From assembly GCF_051020955.1 (NCBI RefSeq), contig NC_135022.1:13440466-13504465 (forward strand): DNA of 64,000 nucleotides, in the 5' to 3' direction. The position numbers and the translations under genes were made by a program. The number at the start of each line of letters is the position of its first letter. The stretch's first letter is position 1. The stretch comes from Megalopta genalis. Taxonomy: Eukaryota > Arthropoda > Insecta > Hymenoptera > Halictidae. A model generated the notes under the pieces. The model made no database searches, was not told the DNA's origin, and saw nothing but the letters and a program-made list of their open reading frames with translations. Positions 1-11,427 of the stretch are shown one piece after another.

Positions 1-65
1 ATGCAGTGTATATCGAATGAAAAATATATAACGTTTCGTTGAAATGACGAATAATTTTCCACGAT

Positions 66-695
66 TTAACCAGTTAGTTGTTTTTGACGAGTGCACTCGT
101 CGTAACACAAAATGTTGCCATTTCGTCGCGACGAGAATACTCGTAAAAAATATCCGACTGATTAAGAAGGATATGTACCTTGACATTCTTTATTAAATTA
201 TAGATTTTATAAAAGCGTTGCATCTAGATAAAATGTGAAGAAAATCAACAATAAAGCAATAATAACAATGCACATATATTATGTAAACGTAAAGAATTGC
301 AATGAACATCGTTCCTTATTGTTAGTTTATGTACTATTGTTTACTTTGTTATTGTTAATTATTTGTTATTGTTTAATGGAATAAAGAGCCCATAAACGTA
401 TCATATGTTGTTTCATTAGATTTCGTATTTATAGACTTCGTTTACGTTATCTCATTTTCATTAAACAATATATGTATATATGAAAACAAATTACCTAAAC
501 CGATACCTGAATGTACATAATACTAATCATTACGATTGATAAAATTATTCTATATAATTTCCGTACAAAAGCTTAAACTCTACATTGTCTAGAAAACAAT
601 GATGTCCCCGGATACTTATGAGCGATATTGTACACGATATAATTACAGTAATTCGCACAGTTTTCAAAAAAATTGCAATATAGCTAACTGGTTAA
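66..695. mobile_element. TTAA-flanked element, CCAGTTAG family, copy 1
   Basis: TTAA (66-69) is followed by CCAGTTAG, and the far end reads CTAACTGG followed by TTAA (692-695), so matching inverted ends lie between identical TTAA duplications, the target preference of piggyBac-type transposases. The left arm holds a short palindrome with GACGAG facing CTCGTC. The interior is AT-rich and carries no transposase motif, so it is non-autonomous. A second copy is at 27236-27708 and a fragment at 62130-62228. Assignment to piggyBac type rests on the TTAA site and is inferred. Confidence 0.65.
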
Positions 696-1794
696 AAGTC
701 CTTGTGGTTTTAAAAATAATACAGTTAAAGTTCATTGTTCAAAACTCCACTGTTCGTATTTCTCTGTCTTTAACGGAATTACATAAAATGCATTATGGAC
801 TCTTCAATAGCCTAAACCGTTTACTTATTTTTTTAAACCGATACGGTGATCCACTTTTTTCAAACATTCTATCGCTAACGCTATTCGCTATTCGTCTTCA
901 TCCCCGCTCACATAATCTAACCGTGTTCTCTTTCATTCTTGAGTTTTACATTTAAGGAGTTACGTCACTTTGACGCGATCAAAAATTACTTATATTTTAA
1001 AGCAACAGCAGTAGAGAAGTAATCATTTGATCGATATAAGTTTTTAATGGTTTATTTTACAATGCTATGAACCATGAAAAAAAACAATGTTAATTTTGTT
1101 TTAAATGCTGTTTATTCAGGTTTTTAACACCATCGCTCTGAATTCCTTTTTTCTTAAGATGGCTTGACGGGATTACCTAGAATAAAAATTCAAAAGTGCT
1201 TCAAATTAGAATATATTCTCTAGACACTGACGATCGAACATTTCCATTTTTATGGAAATTATCAAAATGGCAGCTGTTTGTGTTTGACCTATCAAATTTG
1301 TACGTTTCTTGTTTACATTTTTCAAAATTATTAAAAATTGAATCGTCGATGAAAAACATGAATCGTCGATGCCTAATATGCATGTATTATACTAAAGGCA
1401 TCCGCAAAATTTCAAGGTAATCGGTTGATTAGATCTCGAGTTATCTTGCACGCCGTTTTTGAAAATACTGTTTTGAGAAAAACGCGTTTGAAGTTCCGAA
1501 CGTAATTTGTCATATGTTTAACGCTGTGTCACGCAGGTATACGAATCGGTTACAGGATTACAGGCTTCTAATTTCTAAAAAATAATTCGTTTTATATAAA
1601 GGCTGGTATCTTTTGCAAAATTTATTTTTAAGACTTCAAACCATATTTCAGACAAATATATTCGATTTTTTCAAAGTTTCAAAGTGGTCAAGCCCCTTTA
1701 GTTTTTCGTTTTAAGTTCTTCTATTTGACCTGCCCTTATGTGTCTGCTATATCACTGTAATAAAGAGTTATCCTGTCGATCGATAAAGTTGTTA
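696..1794. other. AT-rich stretch without a gene
   Basis: No recognisable exon. Around 1156 a segment begins GGCTTGACGGG, and around 1690-1700 the opposite strand reads GGGGCTTGACCAC, so this could be a degenerate ~550-bp transposon with imperfect ends. The segment at 1430-1500 resembles repeat-like sequence near 25620-25680 (strings like GAGAAAAACG). Too diverged to name. Confidence 0.3.
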
Positions 1795-1795
1795 A

Positions 1796-1847
<52 letters not shown>
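1795..1847. repeat. (TTA)n microsatellite
   Basis: About seventeen uninterrupted TTA triplets. The short frame covering it (1738-1920) is a leucine run produced by the repeat. Confidence 0.95.
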
Positions 1848-2820
1848 TCCGGTGTTTGCATTCATGCGCTTCTTTCGTAGTTTAAGCGAAACAACAGATC
1901 ACATTTTGCGAACGCATTAAAACGACAGATACCATCGTAATTGAGAGAGACCGAAATTTCCAAGGAAAGTAACAATACCTCGTAAGAGTTGCCCGAGAGA
2001 ATGAAGCACGGCCGCTTGCGCGAGTTTGCAGAATAGTTGCACGGCAATTATCGCAGGAGAAATTGGCGTAATTGCTGCAAAATCATTATAAAATAGCTGT
2101 TGCGTGAGAAGTATCCCTAGAGTGACTGTTGCAGAACAATCGCATAGCAAGACTCGCAAAGTAATTATTTTCCAACACCATCGAATCGCCGCACAAGAAC
2201 ATGCTCGCGGCTGAGTTGCGTGGATCGCCTAAGGCCTAAAGGGAAACGTTTTGCATAACACACGATGATCATGGAGCAGGAGAGCAAGAAGTCGAGACAA
2301 AAACCGCATCGATGTGACCACCTACAATCATTTTTCCTGAGCGATTCTGTGCACGCGTACGATGCAGTGTCAGAACTGAGAACGGTTTGGAGAAGTTTGA
2401 CTAATGAATAAAAAATATGACTAACGTAAATCTCGTTAAGCTGATTAAGTAAGACGATTTTACAGCTTTTCTTGAGTACGTATCACTGTATTTACTAATT
2501 CGAAGACATCATTTTTACACGAAAATTTAGCCAACAAATACGTAACTACGCTATGAAAAGTACGGCGGCTCAACTTTTCTATTTTTATTTTCTTTTTTCA
2601 CATACTTCATTTAATATATTGGTAATGTGAGCATATATAACATGCTTAATTTTCTTAAACATGATCCGAATTATATTATGTTTCGTCTCATTTTGGTTAT
2701 TAGATGACCACGGTAGGATGGAGCTAAGGAGCAACAATGACAACGTAAAATTAAATAACCAATAATCATGCTTTCTGACTAGCAATTAATAACTAATATA
2801 ACCAGATTCTTACCAATAAC
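1848..2820. other. Unique sequence, no gene seen
   Basis: Moderate GC to about 2380, then AT-rich. No convincing exon, RNA gene or repeat boundary was found on either strand. Confidence 0.4.
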
Positions 2821-3003
2821 TAAATTGTGGATCTTTAAGCAAAATAAGAATTGTCTGCAATAATTACAAAACGCGGGAGTCAAATGCAACATTTTTTCAT
2901 CCTTATACAATTTTAATTGCGTTTCGTAGTTGCGTTTAATCTTTTCACCGTTTCATGTTTCACCTATCCATTTCTGCCGTAAATGTGTAAAATCCGTAGT
3001 CTA
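2821..3003 (-). mobile_element. ~200-bp TA-bounded inverted-repeat element
   Basis: Begins with a TGTGGATCTTTAAGCAAAAT-type end and finishes AAAATCCGTAGTCTA, the two diagnostic ends of a family seen at least fifteen times here. About 183 bp, non-coding. I call '+' the orientation that opens with the TATGCATTTATGAC-type end, so this copy is reversed. Confidence 0.6.
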
Positions 3004-3133
3004 CCGACTAATGACTAATGTGACTAATATGATCATGTTCCACGAATGACTATCGACTAATATTCTGTAATCGTTAGCCATTATTACAGAGGCGATTCTA
3101 ATCATAATCATTAATCATCTTTTCGATTACGTT

Positions 3134-3147
3134 TTGCCCAACTCTGA
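3134..3147 (-). mobile_element. Solo end of a hAT-like element
   Basis: On the reverse strand this reads CAGAGTTGGGCAAAA, matching the two ends of the element at 9348-9742. The partner end was not found, so it is a truncated or decayed copy. Confidence 0.35.
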
Positions 3148-3179
3148 GTAGTATTATCTGGCCTAAATCTATCCGCGCT

Positions 3180-3720
3180 GAGCGCCGCGGCACGGCCATA
3201 GTGTCGCCTGTAAGTGGATACGCCTGGGACGATGGGAGCTCAGACTCTCGGCTCTTCATCCACCATTCTTTTTCGTTGAACGTTGCCCTCCCCCGCAACC
3301 GGCCAGCCAGATTCATCCTCATAACTTTCATTCAGACCTCGACCGAAGGAATTGCGGCCCGGCAACTCCTTCTCCAAAGCCCGGGGCATCCCCTTCTCTT
3401 TTACGGGGATCTCGGAAATCTGCGGAACCAGCCTCTGACTTCTCCACCGAGCTACTCAAAGGTGTCAATGAATTCCGTTTGACATTTCAATGACGTTCGC
3501 GTGCCGCCCTTTTCCCGGGAAAATCGTTGCGGTTCAAAGACTGCCAATTTTCACTTTGTCGCGCGTTGACAATCATCAATTTGTCGCCAGATTGTACAGA
3601 GCCGAGGTTCGAGCGTGATTTATTAGAAAGCTTTTTCTCCATTCGCTGGGGTTGGTGATTCATGATTGACTCCGTTGGTTTTGGGGAGCTTGTCCGTGGT
3701 GTAGTCTTGGAAAACTGGCG
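3180..3720. other. GC-rich island, no gene recognised
   Basis: CpG-rich sequence with frames of 77 to 93 codons on both strands, which is what stop-poor GC-rich DNA gives by chance. No domain or splice structure is convincing. Possible regulatory DNA. Confidence 0.4.
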
Positions 3721-4216
3721 CGTTTTGCAACAACGAATTCATATAAATTAAAGAATCAAGCATATTGGAAGAAATGGTAACTGGTCAAATTCGAATGTTG
3801 TAGTTTACTGGAAGAATTGCCTGTCATTTTGATTAGTTATGACTAATAGGAACTCTCAATGATTATTTTTGAAATAATTGAAAAATTAAACACTTATTTC
3901 TCAAATAATTAAAAAATTTAATAATTATTTTTCAAATAATTATAAAATTATATGAAAGCCCATGAACTTTTGTTTGAAACATTCTTTTACAGGTACAACG
4001 TGTAGTTTAAAAGAAAAATTAAGGTAAAAGAGTTAAATTACTCATCTTGTATAATATCAAGACATAATTATAGACTCAAAGTAACACTTTTACATTTTTA
4101 GTGTCATTTAAATAATAGCTTACAAAACATTATATTTTTATACTTCCATATTAACAATAATAAATAGTAGAAATATACAAATATATTTTTTTTTATCTTG
4201 TTTAAATATCAGTAAA

Positions 4217-4318
4217 AACACCGTTTACATTTCTCATTTTCATTTATAAAAGACGCCGAATCTAGCTCGTCTAGGAACCAGTCTATTTGAAAGCATCTTT
4301 TTTTCTTTTTCGAAGTAC
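4217..4318. repeat. Direct repeat left of the element at 4321
   Basis: About 100 bp sharing ACCGTTTACAT, CTCGTCTAGGAAC and TCGAAGTAC in the same order with 4921-5012. The two copies bracket the transposon at 4321-4909 almost exactly. Confidence 0.7.
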
Positions 4319-4320
4319 AA

Positions 4321-4909
4321 CCCCTGGCAAAATATATTCGAACATCTTTTAAAACGCAATAACTTTTTTAAAATTCAACTAAACTACTTGAATCTTTTAC
4401 GTGCTAAAAGATCTACTGTACAATGACTGAAATACATTTTTTTAATTTTGCTATTACTTGGAATGACAACAAAAAATTAAAAAACTCGTTTCCTAATTTA
4501 AAAAAGACTTTTCGTAGATCTCGGTGACTTATGTGCATGCTGTACATTTCATAGAAATCCTTTTTCAAAGGATTTCTACCAAAAGCAGGTAATTTTTGCA
4601 TCTTCCAGCGTAGCTCGACCATGTGTCAACCGATTCCAATGAAATTTTCAGAGATGTATAAAACACATTTTTTAAACTTTCCTCCCACGTTCAGAGAAAA
4701 AAGTTAAAAAAAAACACTCGTATTTTAGTTTTCTTATCATTCCATGTAATAGCAAAATTAAAAAATATATATTTTAGTGATCGTACATTAATTCGTTCTA
4801 CAGTACGTTGTAACATTAAAAAAATGTTAGTCATTTAGTCCAATCTTAAAAAAAGTTGTTGCATTTTAAAAGGTTATTTTAAAAGGTGTTCAAACACTTT
4901 TTCCAGGGG
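4321..4909. mobile_element. Non-autonomous transposon, CCCCTGG ends
   Basis: Left end CCCCTGGCAAAA and right end TTTTTCCAGGGG are inverted. The similarity continues inward for over 100 bp, including CTTTTAAAA, AACTTTTTTA and TTTTGCTATTAC on both arms. The ~590-bp interior has no transposase. No clear target duplication can be read. Related inner sequence (AACTTTTTTAAAACT) recurs at 16568-17237 and 38240-38525, so this belongs to a wider family. Confidence 0.65.
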
Positions 4910-4920
4910 ACATACTCGAA

Positions 4921-5012
4921 AATACCGTTTACATTCCTCAAAGGAAAAATTCGAGACTATCTCGTCTAGGAACGAGTCGATTCGAAAGTATTTCTTTCCT
5001 TTCTCGAAGTAC
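4921..5012. repeat. Direct repeat right of the element at 4321
   Basis: Partner of 4217-4318, by eye roughly three quarters identical. Confidence 0.7.
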
Positions 5013-5090
5013 TTCTCGTACACTTGATCCCGTCTGAACTCGTGAGTCACTCTGTTCCTCTGCACGGGAACATTTCCGCGAAGCTCCGTC

Positions 5091-5246
5091 TTAACCCTTT
5101 CGCTACGACGGGTGCCTATAGTCAGCAGCCACAAAACGCCGCCTACACGGCTGACTATAGGCCACCGCAATGTTTACACTTTTGGCGAGGCGCCTCGTTC
5201 CACGGGAAGGATTCCGCGGCGAGGCTCGCCGTAACGAAAAGGTTAA
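5091..5246. mobile_element. Short TTAA-flanked MITE (156 bp)
   Basis: TTAA at both ends. Left terminus CCCTTTCGCTACG and right terminus CGTAACGAAAAGG are inverted repeats. An inner palindrome, CCTATAGTC facing GACTATAGG, lies in the left half. CpG-rich, non-coding. piggyBac type is inferred from the TTAA target and the CCC start. Confidence 0.7.
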
Positions 5247-5249
5247 TTT

Positions 5250-6300
5250 TTGCGAGTGTTAGGCGCCTAGTCGGCCAATTCCCCGTTCAATCTTACGCGC
5301 GAGACTTTTCAGAAGCAGACAGGGAAACCAATTTCGTACAGCGTTCACTGGCATAGGTGAAGGGCACCAGCCCAATTGGCGCAACGCCAAGCGAACGTTT
5401 TCAACGCGCGAACAGCAGCGGGACAACTTGTTTCAGGCGTGCGTCCAATGATCAGAGGAGACGTCATAATATCGGTGCAGTTACGATTGCCATAAATAAC
5501 CATTACCGATCGCCGCCGATGACAGGATACCTCAAACCAGGTCCGGTTGAGTACCGAATTGATGATTCCCGAGAAACTCGCAGCGGACGCGTCGCTTTTA
5601 GCATTCCACAAGTTCCCTAAAAAGGCTGCGCGTATAAATTATATTTGGAATATACGATGACGCTTTGAAAGCATATGCGGATAAGTGCACCTCGACAGCC
5701 TACTAAAAACCAAATCGTTCTCAATCGGAGATCAAATGCTCTTTTTTCTGCCTAATTAGTTTGAGATCAAAGAGAAAGTGCTCGTTTTTCATGCAGGATA
5801 CGCAGGAATTGTTGCGATATACGCTCGAATTGTTGCGATACACATACGTTTAGCCCTAATTGGGGGAAAACGCACACGTCTCGAACGCATAACGCCGTCT
5901 GTCTGCAAATTTGTAATCGCATTATTTATTTACGAGCTTTTAATGCCACCTCTATATCTGCGTTTATTGTTCTTTCGCATGCAAACGTTTTCAGCGGTTT
6001 TCCTGTTTCGGAAATATGGATAAACGCGATTGAATTTTGTAACATTGCAGGGATGATTTCTGGTTTCTTCGTTACTCATGTTCTTTCCATTTATACTAAT
6101 CATTTTATTGGCGTTTTAATGATATTTTTTCCACTCTTCGCTGTATTTAATTATCTCGATCACGTATTTTATCTTCTATGATATCTTTTTATTGTATCAC
6201 TTCTTTTCTCTTTAAGTAAAATATTTAACTAAACTATTGCGATGATGTATTTTAAATACGTAGTGTAAATATTCGTTGGCAACACAAATAAATTGATAAA
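5250..6300. other. GC-rich island grading to AT-rich, no gene
   Basis: GC-rich to about 5640, with overlapping frames of 87 to 110 codons on both strands that I take as chance. A 21-bp unit, AATTGTTGCGATA plus flank, is repeated twice near 5808-5850. Nothing else recognised. Confidence 0.35.
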
Positions 6301-6706
6301 AATACATTTATTTCTAATATACTTCTAATGGAGCACACTGTATAAAATATTGTTTTAAAAACCTCATTTACACTGAATGAAATACTGTATATGTTTCTGA
6401 GATTGTGCACACACGACTTAGAATAAATTATGCACTATTTACAATTTCAAGTAAGATAAACCGCCTATTGCTTACAATTTAAAATAATATTTTTACTCAT
6501 TCTTGGTAAAAAGAAAAAGAACATGAAATTGAACTTACAGTTTTTCTTAAGAAGTACATAATTCATAAGGCCAAATATAGGAGATTATACATGGTGGTGT
6601 AAGAATCATTATGAGAAACAAAGATGCAAATTTATAGTTATCTTAATTGATGGCTGCATGAATCAAAATTATACTTCATTTTTCACGCATGTGCAGAAAC
6701 CTCTAC

Positions 6707-6710
<4 letters not shown>

Positions 6711-6765
<55 letters not shown>

Positions 6766-6774
6766 AAGAGAGAG

Positions 6775-6806
<32 letters not shown>
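6711..6806. repeat. (GA)n microsatellite
   Basis: 96 bp of nearly pure AG with a few AAAG interruptions. It creates a spurious Arg-Glu frame at 6658-6846. Confidence 0.95.
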
Positions 6807-6809
<3 letters not shown>

Positions 6810-6849
6810 CTTGAGAGATGTCAATTTTCTCTTCACAATCGTGTGAAAA

Positions 6850-7480
6850 CAAGTTTAAAAATCGATTCAGAGTGCGGCAATGACGATATATAGAGCAAAA
6901 ATTATTGTTCGCGATGGGGTTAAGAGACTAATCGGTAAGAATGCAGATTGTCGGCGCCATTGATAGCTGGAAGGCAGGATATTGAACGCGTTAACCGATT
7001 AGGGAAAACAGCCAGACAACGTTCCCGGCGAAAAACTGTCGCAATTTGGGCCAAGGATTAGACAACAGACGAGAGGGCGACGATTATGACACTCGGGGTA
7101 GCGAATGGGGAGATACGAGGCGAAATTGGCTGGGACGCGCGTTCAACCGGCGGCACATCAAACGCCACCCGTTTAAGGGTGCCATATTATTCAGCCCTCG
7201 AGCGAAAGGGTTATCATTGACGAGACCGTATTTGCCTAATAACCGGCGCGGCGCGGCGGCGAAGCGGAATTCGAACGGACCCCGAGGATCTGCTCTTCCC
7301 ATTCGCGCGTTACACCGCGCGACACTCCACGTTTCGCACTCCCATTATTCAACAGTCGACTTCCGACCTTACTAGGTGCTCCCTTCACCGCGACTGTCGG
7401 TGTCTTTTTCGTTGAATCACTCGAAGATGAAGCACTATTGTTTTGTTCTCGAGCTTCGAACATCCAGGATGTTCCATTTC
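6850..7480. other. GC-rich island, no gene recognised
   Basis: CpG-rich, with chance frames of up to 109 codons on both strands. No domain recognised and no mobile-element ends seen. Confidence 0.4.
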
Positions 7481-7574
7481 AGGGATCATCTCTTCCACAC
7501 GGAAGCATCCATTTTACAGAATTGTGCAGTGTCCGCAGAAAAGAATTTGAAAAATTGTTTTGATACAAAATATT

Positions 7575-7796
7575 GAAAAATTTTGTTTTTTCTTCGAAAA
7601 GTATTCTATGTGCAGAGTTAGTCTCTTTAAGTAGAATATCTTTTTACAAATAGTTATAAAATGTATAAAAAGTACTTGAAAAGTACGATATCTTTTTATA
7701 AATAATATTTAGAATATATAAAAAGTACTTAAATAGTATACTAATGTATTCTCATTGGTACATAGAATATTTTAAGAAGAAAAAACAAAACTCTCC
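7575..7796. repeat. Inverted-repeat element with inner tandem duplication
   Basis: The left arm TTTTGTTTTTTCTTC...TATTCTATGT is inverted at the right as ACATAGAATA...GAAGAAAAAACAAAA. Between the arms a ~51-bp unit with ATATCTTTTTA and AAAAAGTACTT occurs twice in tandem (about 7637-7738). Likely a decayed MITE. Confidence 0.6.
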
Positions 7797-7936
7797 AATT
7801 TTACCAATTACATTGTTTTTTACGAACATTTTTCAATTTATTCTGAAAGAAAGTGCACGAAATATTTCAATGAAATTTACTCGGTGTTTTAAAGTATATA
7901 TCCAATGATTGTTAAGAATTTTTTTCTTCCGAAAAG

Positions 7937-7964
7937 AGCAGCTCTCCACACTTGGAGAGCTGCT
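7937..7964. other. Perfect 12-bp-arm hairpin
   Basis: AGCAGCTCTCCA and its exact reverse complement TGGAGAGCTGCT are separated by four bases and followed by T-rich DNA. Stable if transcribed, but there is no sign that it is a gene. Confidence 0.6.
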
Positions 7965-7966
7965 TT

Positions 7967-8540
7967 TTATGAAAATGTTTTATGAAAAACATTCTGTTTT
8001 TTTCAGATTTTTATATTGTTCGCTATCTGCTGAGTAGAATCGTTTAAACAAGTTAATTTTGAACGAACTGACATCGATTTTCAGCAACGTATATCCTGCT
8101 TGTGTGAAATGAAATAGAAGTAAAGAAAATGCCTAATTTTTTATAGATCTTCACACATATTTCGACACTTCGAATGATAGCAATTATTTGTACCATAACT
8201 AGATTACATTCGTTTCAATGAAATAAAAACAGTAAACGCCACTCTTCTATGAAAAGACATATAATACAATATAAAATAATAACAATATAATATAAAATAA
8301 TAGCTAACTATTAACCATGTTCTGGTGAATGTCAATAATGTCTACATTTACTTGAATGCATAAACATTGATGACAAAAGAACAGAATTTCATTCCTACTT
8401 AAAAGAAAGCAATAACATTCATGCTTATTTATTTACTGATTTAGGATGAAAGGGCCAGATGTGTTTTAATTTCTCTACAAAAAACCAACATAATAGTAGC
8501 AATAATGGAATAATAATAAAATAAGAACGAAATTAACAGG
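7967..8540. other. AT-rich stretch, nothing recognised
   Basis: Read on both strands without finding an exon, RNA gene or clear repeat ends. Confidence 0.4.
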
Positions 8541-9310
8541 CTATTATTAGAAATCTCCATCACGAGTCATCGGACTCATCAAAGTACGTCTGGAGGTTAA
8601 CGTGTTAACGGAAAGGTCAATGTCGAGTCTGCCGGCATACCTCCAATGTTTCCTGTAACGCGAACTTCTCCGTAAAACGTCGTTTCGTATATGTTCAAAA
8701 TTCCGTTGCAACGTACGCGAGCGCGTAAATACGAGCAGAAAAATGGCACACAAAAATAGCACACACACGTAAACTGCGCCAACTGTCACCCTCCCGCGAA
8801 AATCATCATTCGAAAGGAATAAGAAAGCCTCTTACCGTGCGGAGCGCTTAGAAAAAAAAAATCGTTCCCCCCCTCGGATATCCACGGAGCGAACTTCATA
8901 ATCACATCGTCGTCTGTGGGAATGATTGCTCGTCGACAGACAGAGAAAACGGGATGAATGTGTCCAAATGTTTCCGACCGAGTGGATATCGCGAAATAAT
9001 GACAATCCTCGAGCCGCAACATCGACAACGCCCGGAGGCGGACTAATGGGGAGAATCCCCTGGCCCGTGTTTTGCCATGCATTCGGGGGTTGGGGCGCTT
9101 CTTGCACGTTTTCCAGCTGACTTGGCTAAACGGGATCGCATTAGCACACAGTTTCCACCCTTCGACGCGATGGGAGATTAGCATCTCCAGGTTTTTTCTG
9201 CCGCTCTGCCCCCTCCTTAACCATCAAAATCGACCCTGCATCCCCGGTACCAGGTGACACCGAGGAGCTCGCGATTCCAGAACTACGTGCAATTTCGTCG
9301 TCGATGGACA
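8541..9310. other. GC-rich island, no gene recognised
   Basis: Overlapping frames on both strands (longest 132 codons, reverse, 8786-9184) without recognisable domains. Candidate regulatory DNA or an unrecognised exon. Confidence 0.35.
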
Positions 9311-9347
9311 CCAAACTGCTGGCTTGATCCGAAAGTTACCCACATAT

Positions 9348-9365
9348 CAGAGTTGGGCGTTATTC

Positions 9366-9413
<48 letters not shown>

Positions 9414-9742
9414 CAATTATATATATATATAACAATTATATATATATATATATATATAATTGTTCCGAATTATCTAAGATAATCATCGAAATGAATTATT
9501 TTCAGTCGAACATTTAATTCGAATGACGATTATTCATTAGTCGTCACAAATTATTCTATCTATTTATTCGAATAATTCTTTATTCGAGTATTGTTCGCAT
9601 AATACTTTATTCGAATAGAGACTGTAAAATTATTCGAATAATAATTGTTGACTGTGTAATTTTATATGAATATGTTTATACGTATAGATTCAGAACCAGT
9701 TGAATTTTAACTACATGAAAAACATTTTGCTGCCCAACTCTG
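9348..9742. mobile_element. hAT-like MITE expanded by AT repeats
   Basis: The left end CAGAGTTGGGCGTTATTCG and right end GCCCAACTCTG are inverted. CAG-starting ends of this type are usual for hAT elements (inference). The interior carries (TA)n runs at 9368-9411 and 9438-9458 and repeated ATTCGAATAA motifs. No matching 8-bp target duplication is visible. A diverged left end may lie at 61723. Confidence 0.5.
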
Positions 9743-10232
9743 TGCTGTACTAGATTTTATTGCTTCGAATGTTTGTTTAGCGATTTTTGAAAAATTTACT
9801 TTTGAATGCTCTGCGAGATTTTCTAACGAACTGATGCTTCGATAGGCTGTTAGGTCGATCAGAAAGTTTGTAGCTTACTTATACACAATATTTTTGATGA
9901 TTTGTAGACATTTTAAATAGGCACACATTTTCAGTATTTTTCAGTAAAATATTTTTACAGAATATTGGCAGAATTCTGTTTAGAATAGCAGAATTTTTAA
10001 TATTCAACTTTTGGAGTGTAACTGTAGACTTACGATAAACTCAATTTGTTGTTCCAATTATTTAAGGACCCAACGATTTTTAGTAGCTACAAAATTGCAG
10101 AATTGCAGTGTGTCATTGAAGATATTGTTTACAGCTTAGAATTTGATCGATAAACATGAACATTGATGAAATCAATTTTGAGCTCTACATCACAGAGGAC
10201 GATAGAAACAAGAAGGTATTATCTCGTATAAC

Positions 10233-10440
10233 TAGACTGCAAACATTATGCATTTATGATAAGAATGAGTACGTGCAATTTAAGTAAATTTGAGTAGTTT
10301 AGTAGAATGAAAATTATTGAAAGATTTACATCAATGTCAACTTATTAAGGTTATTGAAGAAAAATATAAATTTTCAAGTGACCCCTGTTTCTTGCAACAC
10401 ACATGCAGAACATTTTTAATTTACATAAAACTCCGCTTTA
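10233..10440 (+). mobile_element. ~200-bp TA-bounded inverted-repeat element
   Basis: Opens TAGACTGCAAACATTATGCA and closes ACATAAAACTCCGCTTTA; 208 bp with diverged termini. It lies head to tail beside an inverted copy at 10449-10653. Confidence 0.55.
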
Positions 10441-10448
10441 CATACAAT

Positions 10449-10653
10449 CACACTGCGGATCTCTATGGAAAACAAAAATTATTTCAGTTAATCGTAAGAA
10501 ACGTAAGTTCGATGAAAATGTCTTTCCTCTTTTATTTAATAATGGTAACAACTTGGATATAATATAACAATATCCTTAAATTCGTTAAATGTATTCACGG
10601 TTTTAAATCGTATCTGTTCTTTTTTGTCGTGAATGCATGAATTCTGCAATCTA
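10449..10653 (-). mobile_element. ~200-bp TA-bounded inverted-repeat element
   Basis: Opens ACTGCGGATCTCTATGG and closes GAATTCTGCAATCTA, the opposite orientation to its neighbour at 10233. Confidence 0.55.
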
Positions 10654-10659
10654 ATAATA

Positions 10660-11220
10660 ATACGCCGAAACAATCGCGCCTGTCGACCGACGTTACGAAA
10701 TTCGTTCTCAACCGAATTTTTGAAACGTGTTTCCCGAAATAATTATGCACACGAGATGCTAAATAATTCTCATCGCGGCGGCATTGTCGGAAATTCGCGT
10801 TCTACTTTGAAGAAAAATGCGACACAGTAATAGTTCCGCGTTGGACAGCCGAAACATCGTCATTTTCCCCGATGTCATTTCAAGCAATACACCGACATCT
10901 GTCACGCATTGTTCGTTTATTTTCATTCGACCCAGATCAGCCCGGATTTATGCACTCGTTTCGAAGACGCAGAATAGAACAACGGGCACTGTACGGGCCG
11001 AGTATCAATGCAGATCCGTTCAATGAAGACTATGGGAATTGTACGGACACGTACGAACCACTCGTCCGTCGACCGTCCACGACCCACCGACCATTACCTC
11101 GCTTCATCAGTGTCATTCGGATCAGAATTTTAACCTGCAACTTGTGGTTTCCCATCCGTTGCCGTTTTGTAAACATTTTTCATGAACCAACAGCACGCGG
11201 GACTCGGTCGTGCTTATCGC
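10660..11220. other. Moderate-GC stretch, no gene
   Basis: Contains frames of 65 to 140 codons on the plus strand (longest 10872-11294) without recognisable domains. The longest runs into the repeat at 11221, arguing against a real exon. Confidence 0.35.
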
Positions 11221-11419
11221 TAGGATTTTATGCATTTATGACAAAAACGAATAGGTCAAACACAAAACTCTGTGAAGGCATTGAAAGAATCTAAAGATAT
11301 TGTTACATATTATCTTTAATTTGTTACAACTGTTAAAAAGGGAAAGATGTTTTCATCTAACTTATCATTCTCACAATTAAACTACATAGTTTCTATTTTG
11401 CATACAGATCCGCAGCCTA
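11221..11419 (+). mobile_element. ~200-bp TA-bounded inverted-repeat element
   Basis: TAGGATTTTATGCATTTATG to AGATCCGCAGCCTA, 199 bp. Eight bases further on an inverted copy begins. Confidence 0.7.
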
Positions 11420-11427
11420 CTTATTAA

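Noticed and set aside
1738..1920. Leucine-run frame resembling a membrane segment
   Set aside because: Translation of a (TTA)n microsatellite.
6658..6846. Arg/Glu-repeat frame
   Set aside because: Translation of a (GA)n microsatellite.
9254..9517. Ile/Tyr-repeat frame
   Set aside because: Translation of (TA)n runs.
10872..11294. 140-codon plus-strand frame
   Set aside because: Its 3' part runs into the ~200-bp repeat at 11221, so the stop lies in mobile-element DNA.
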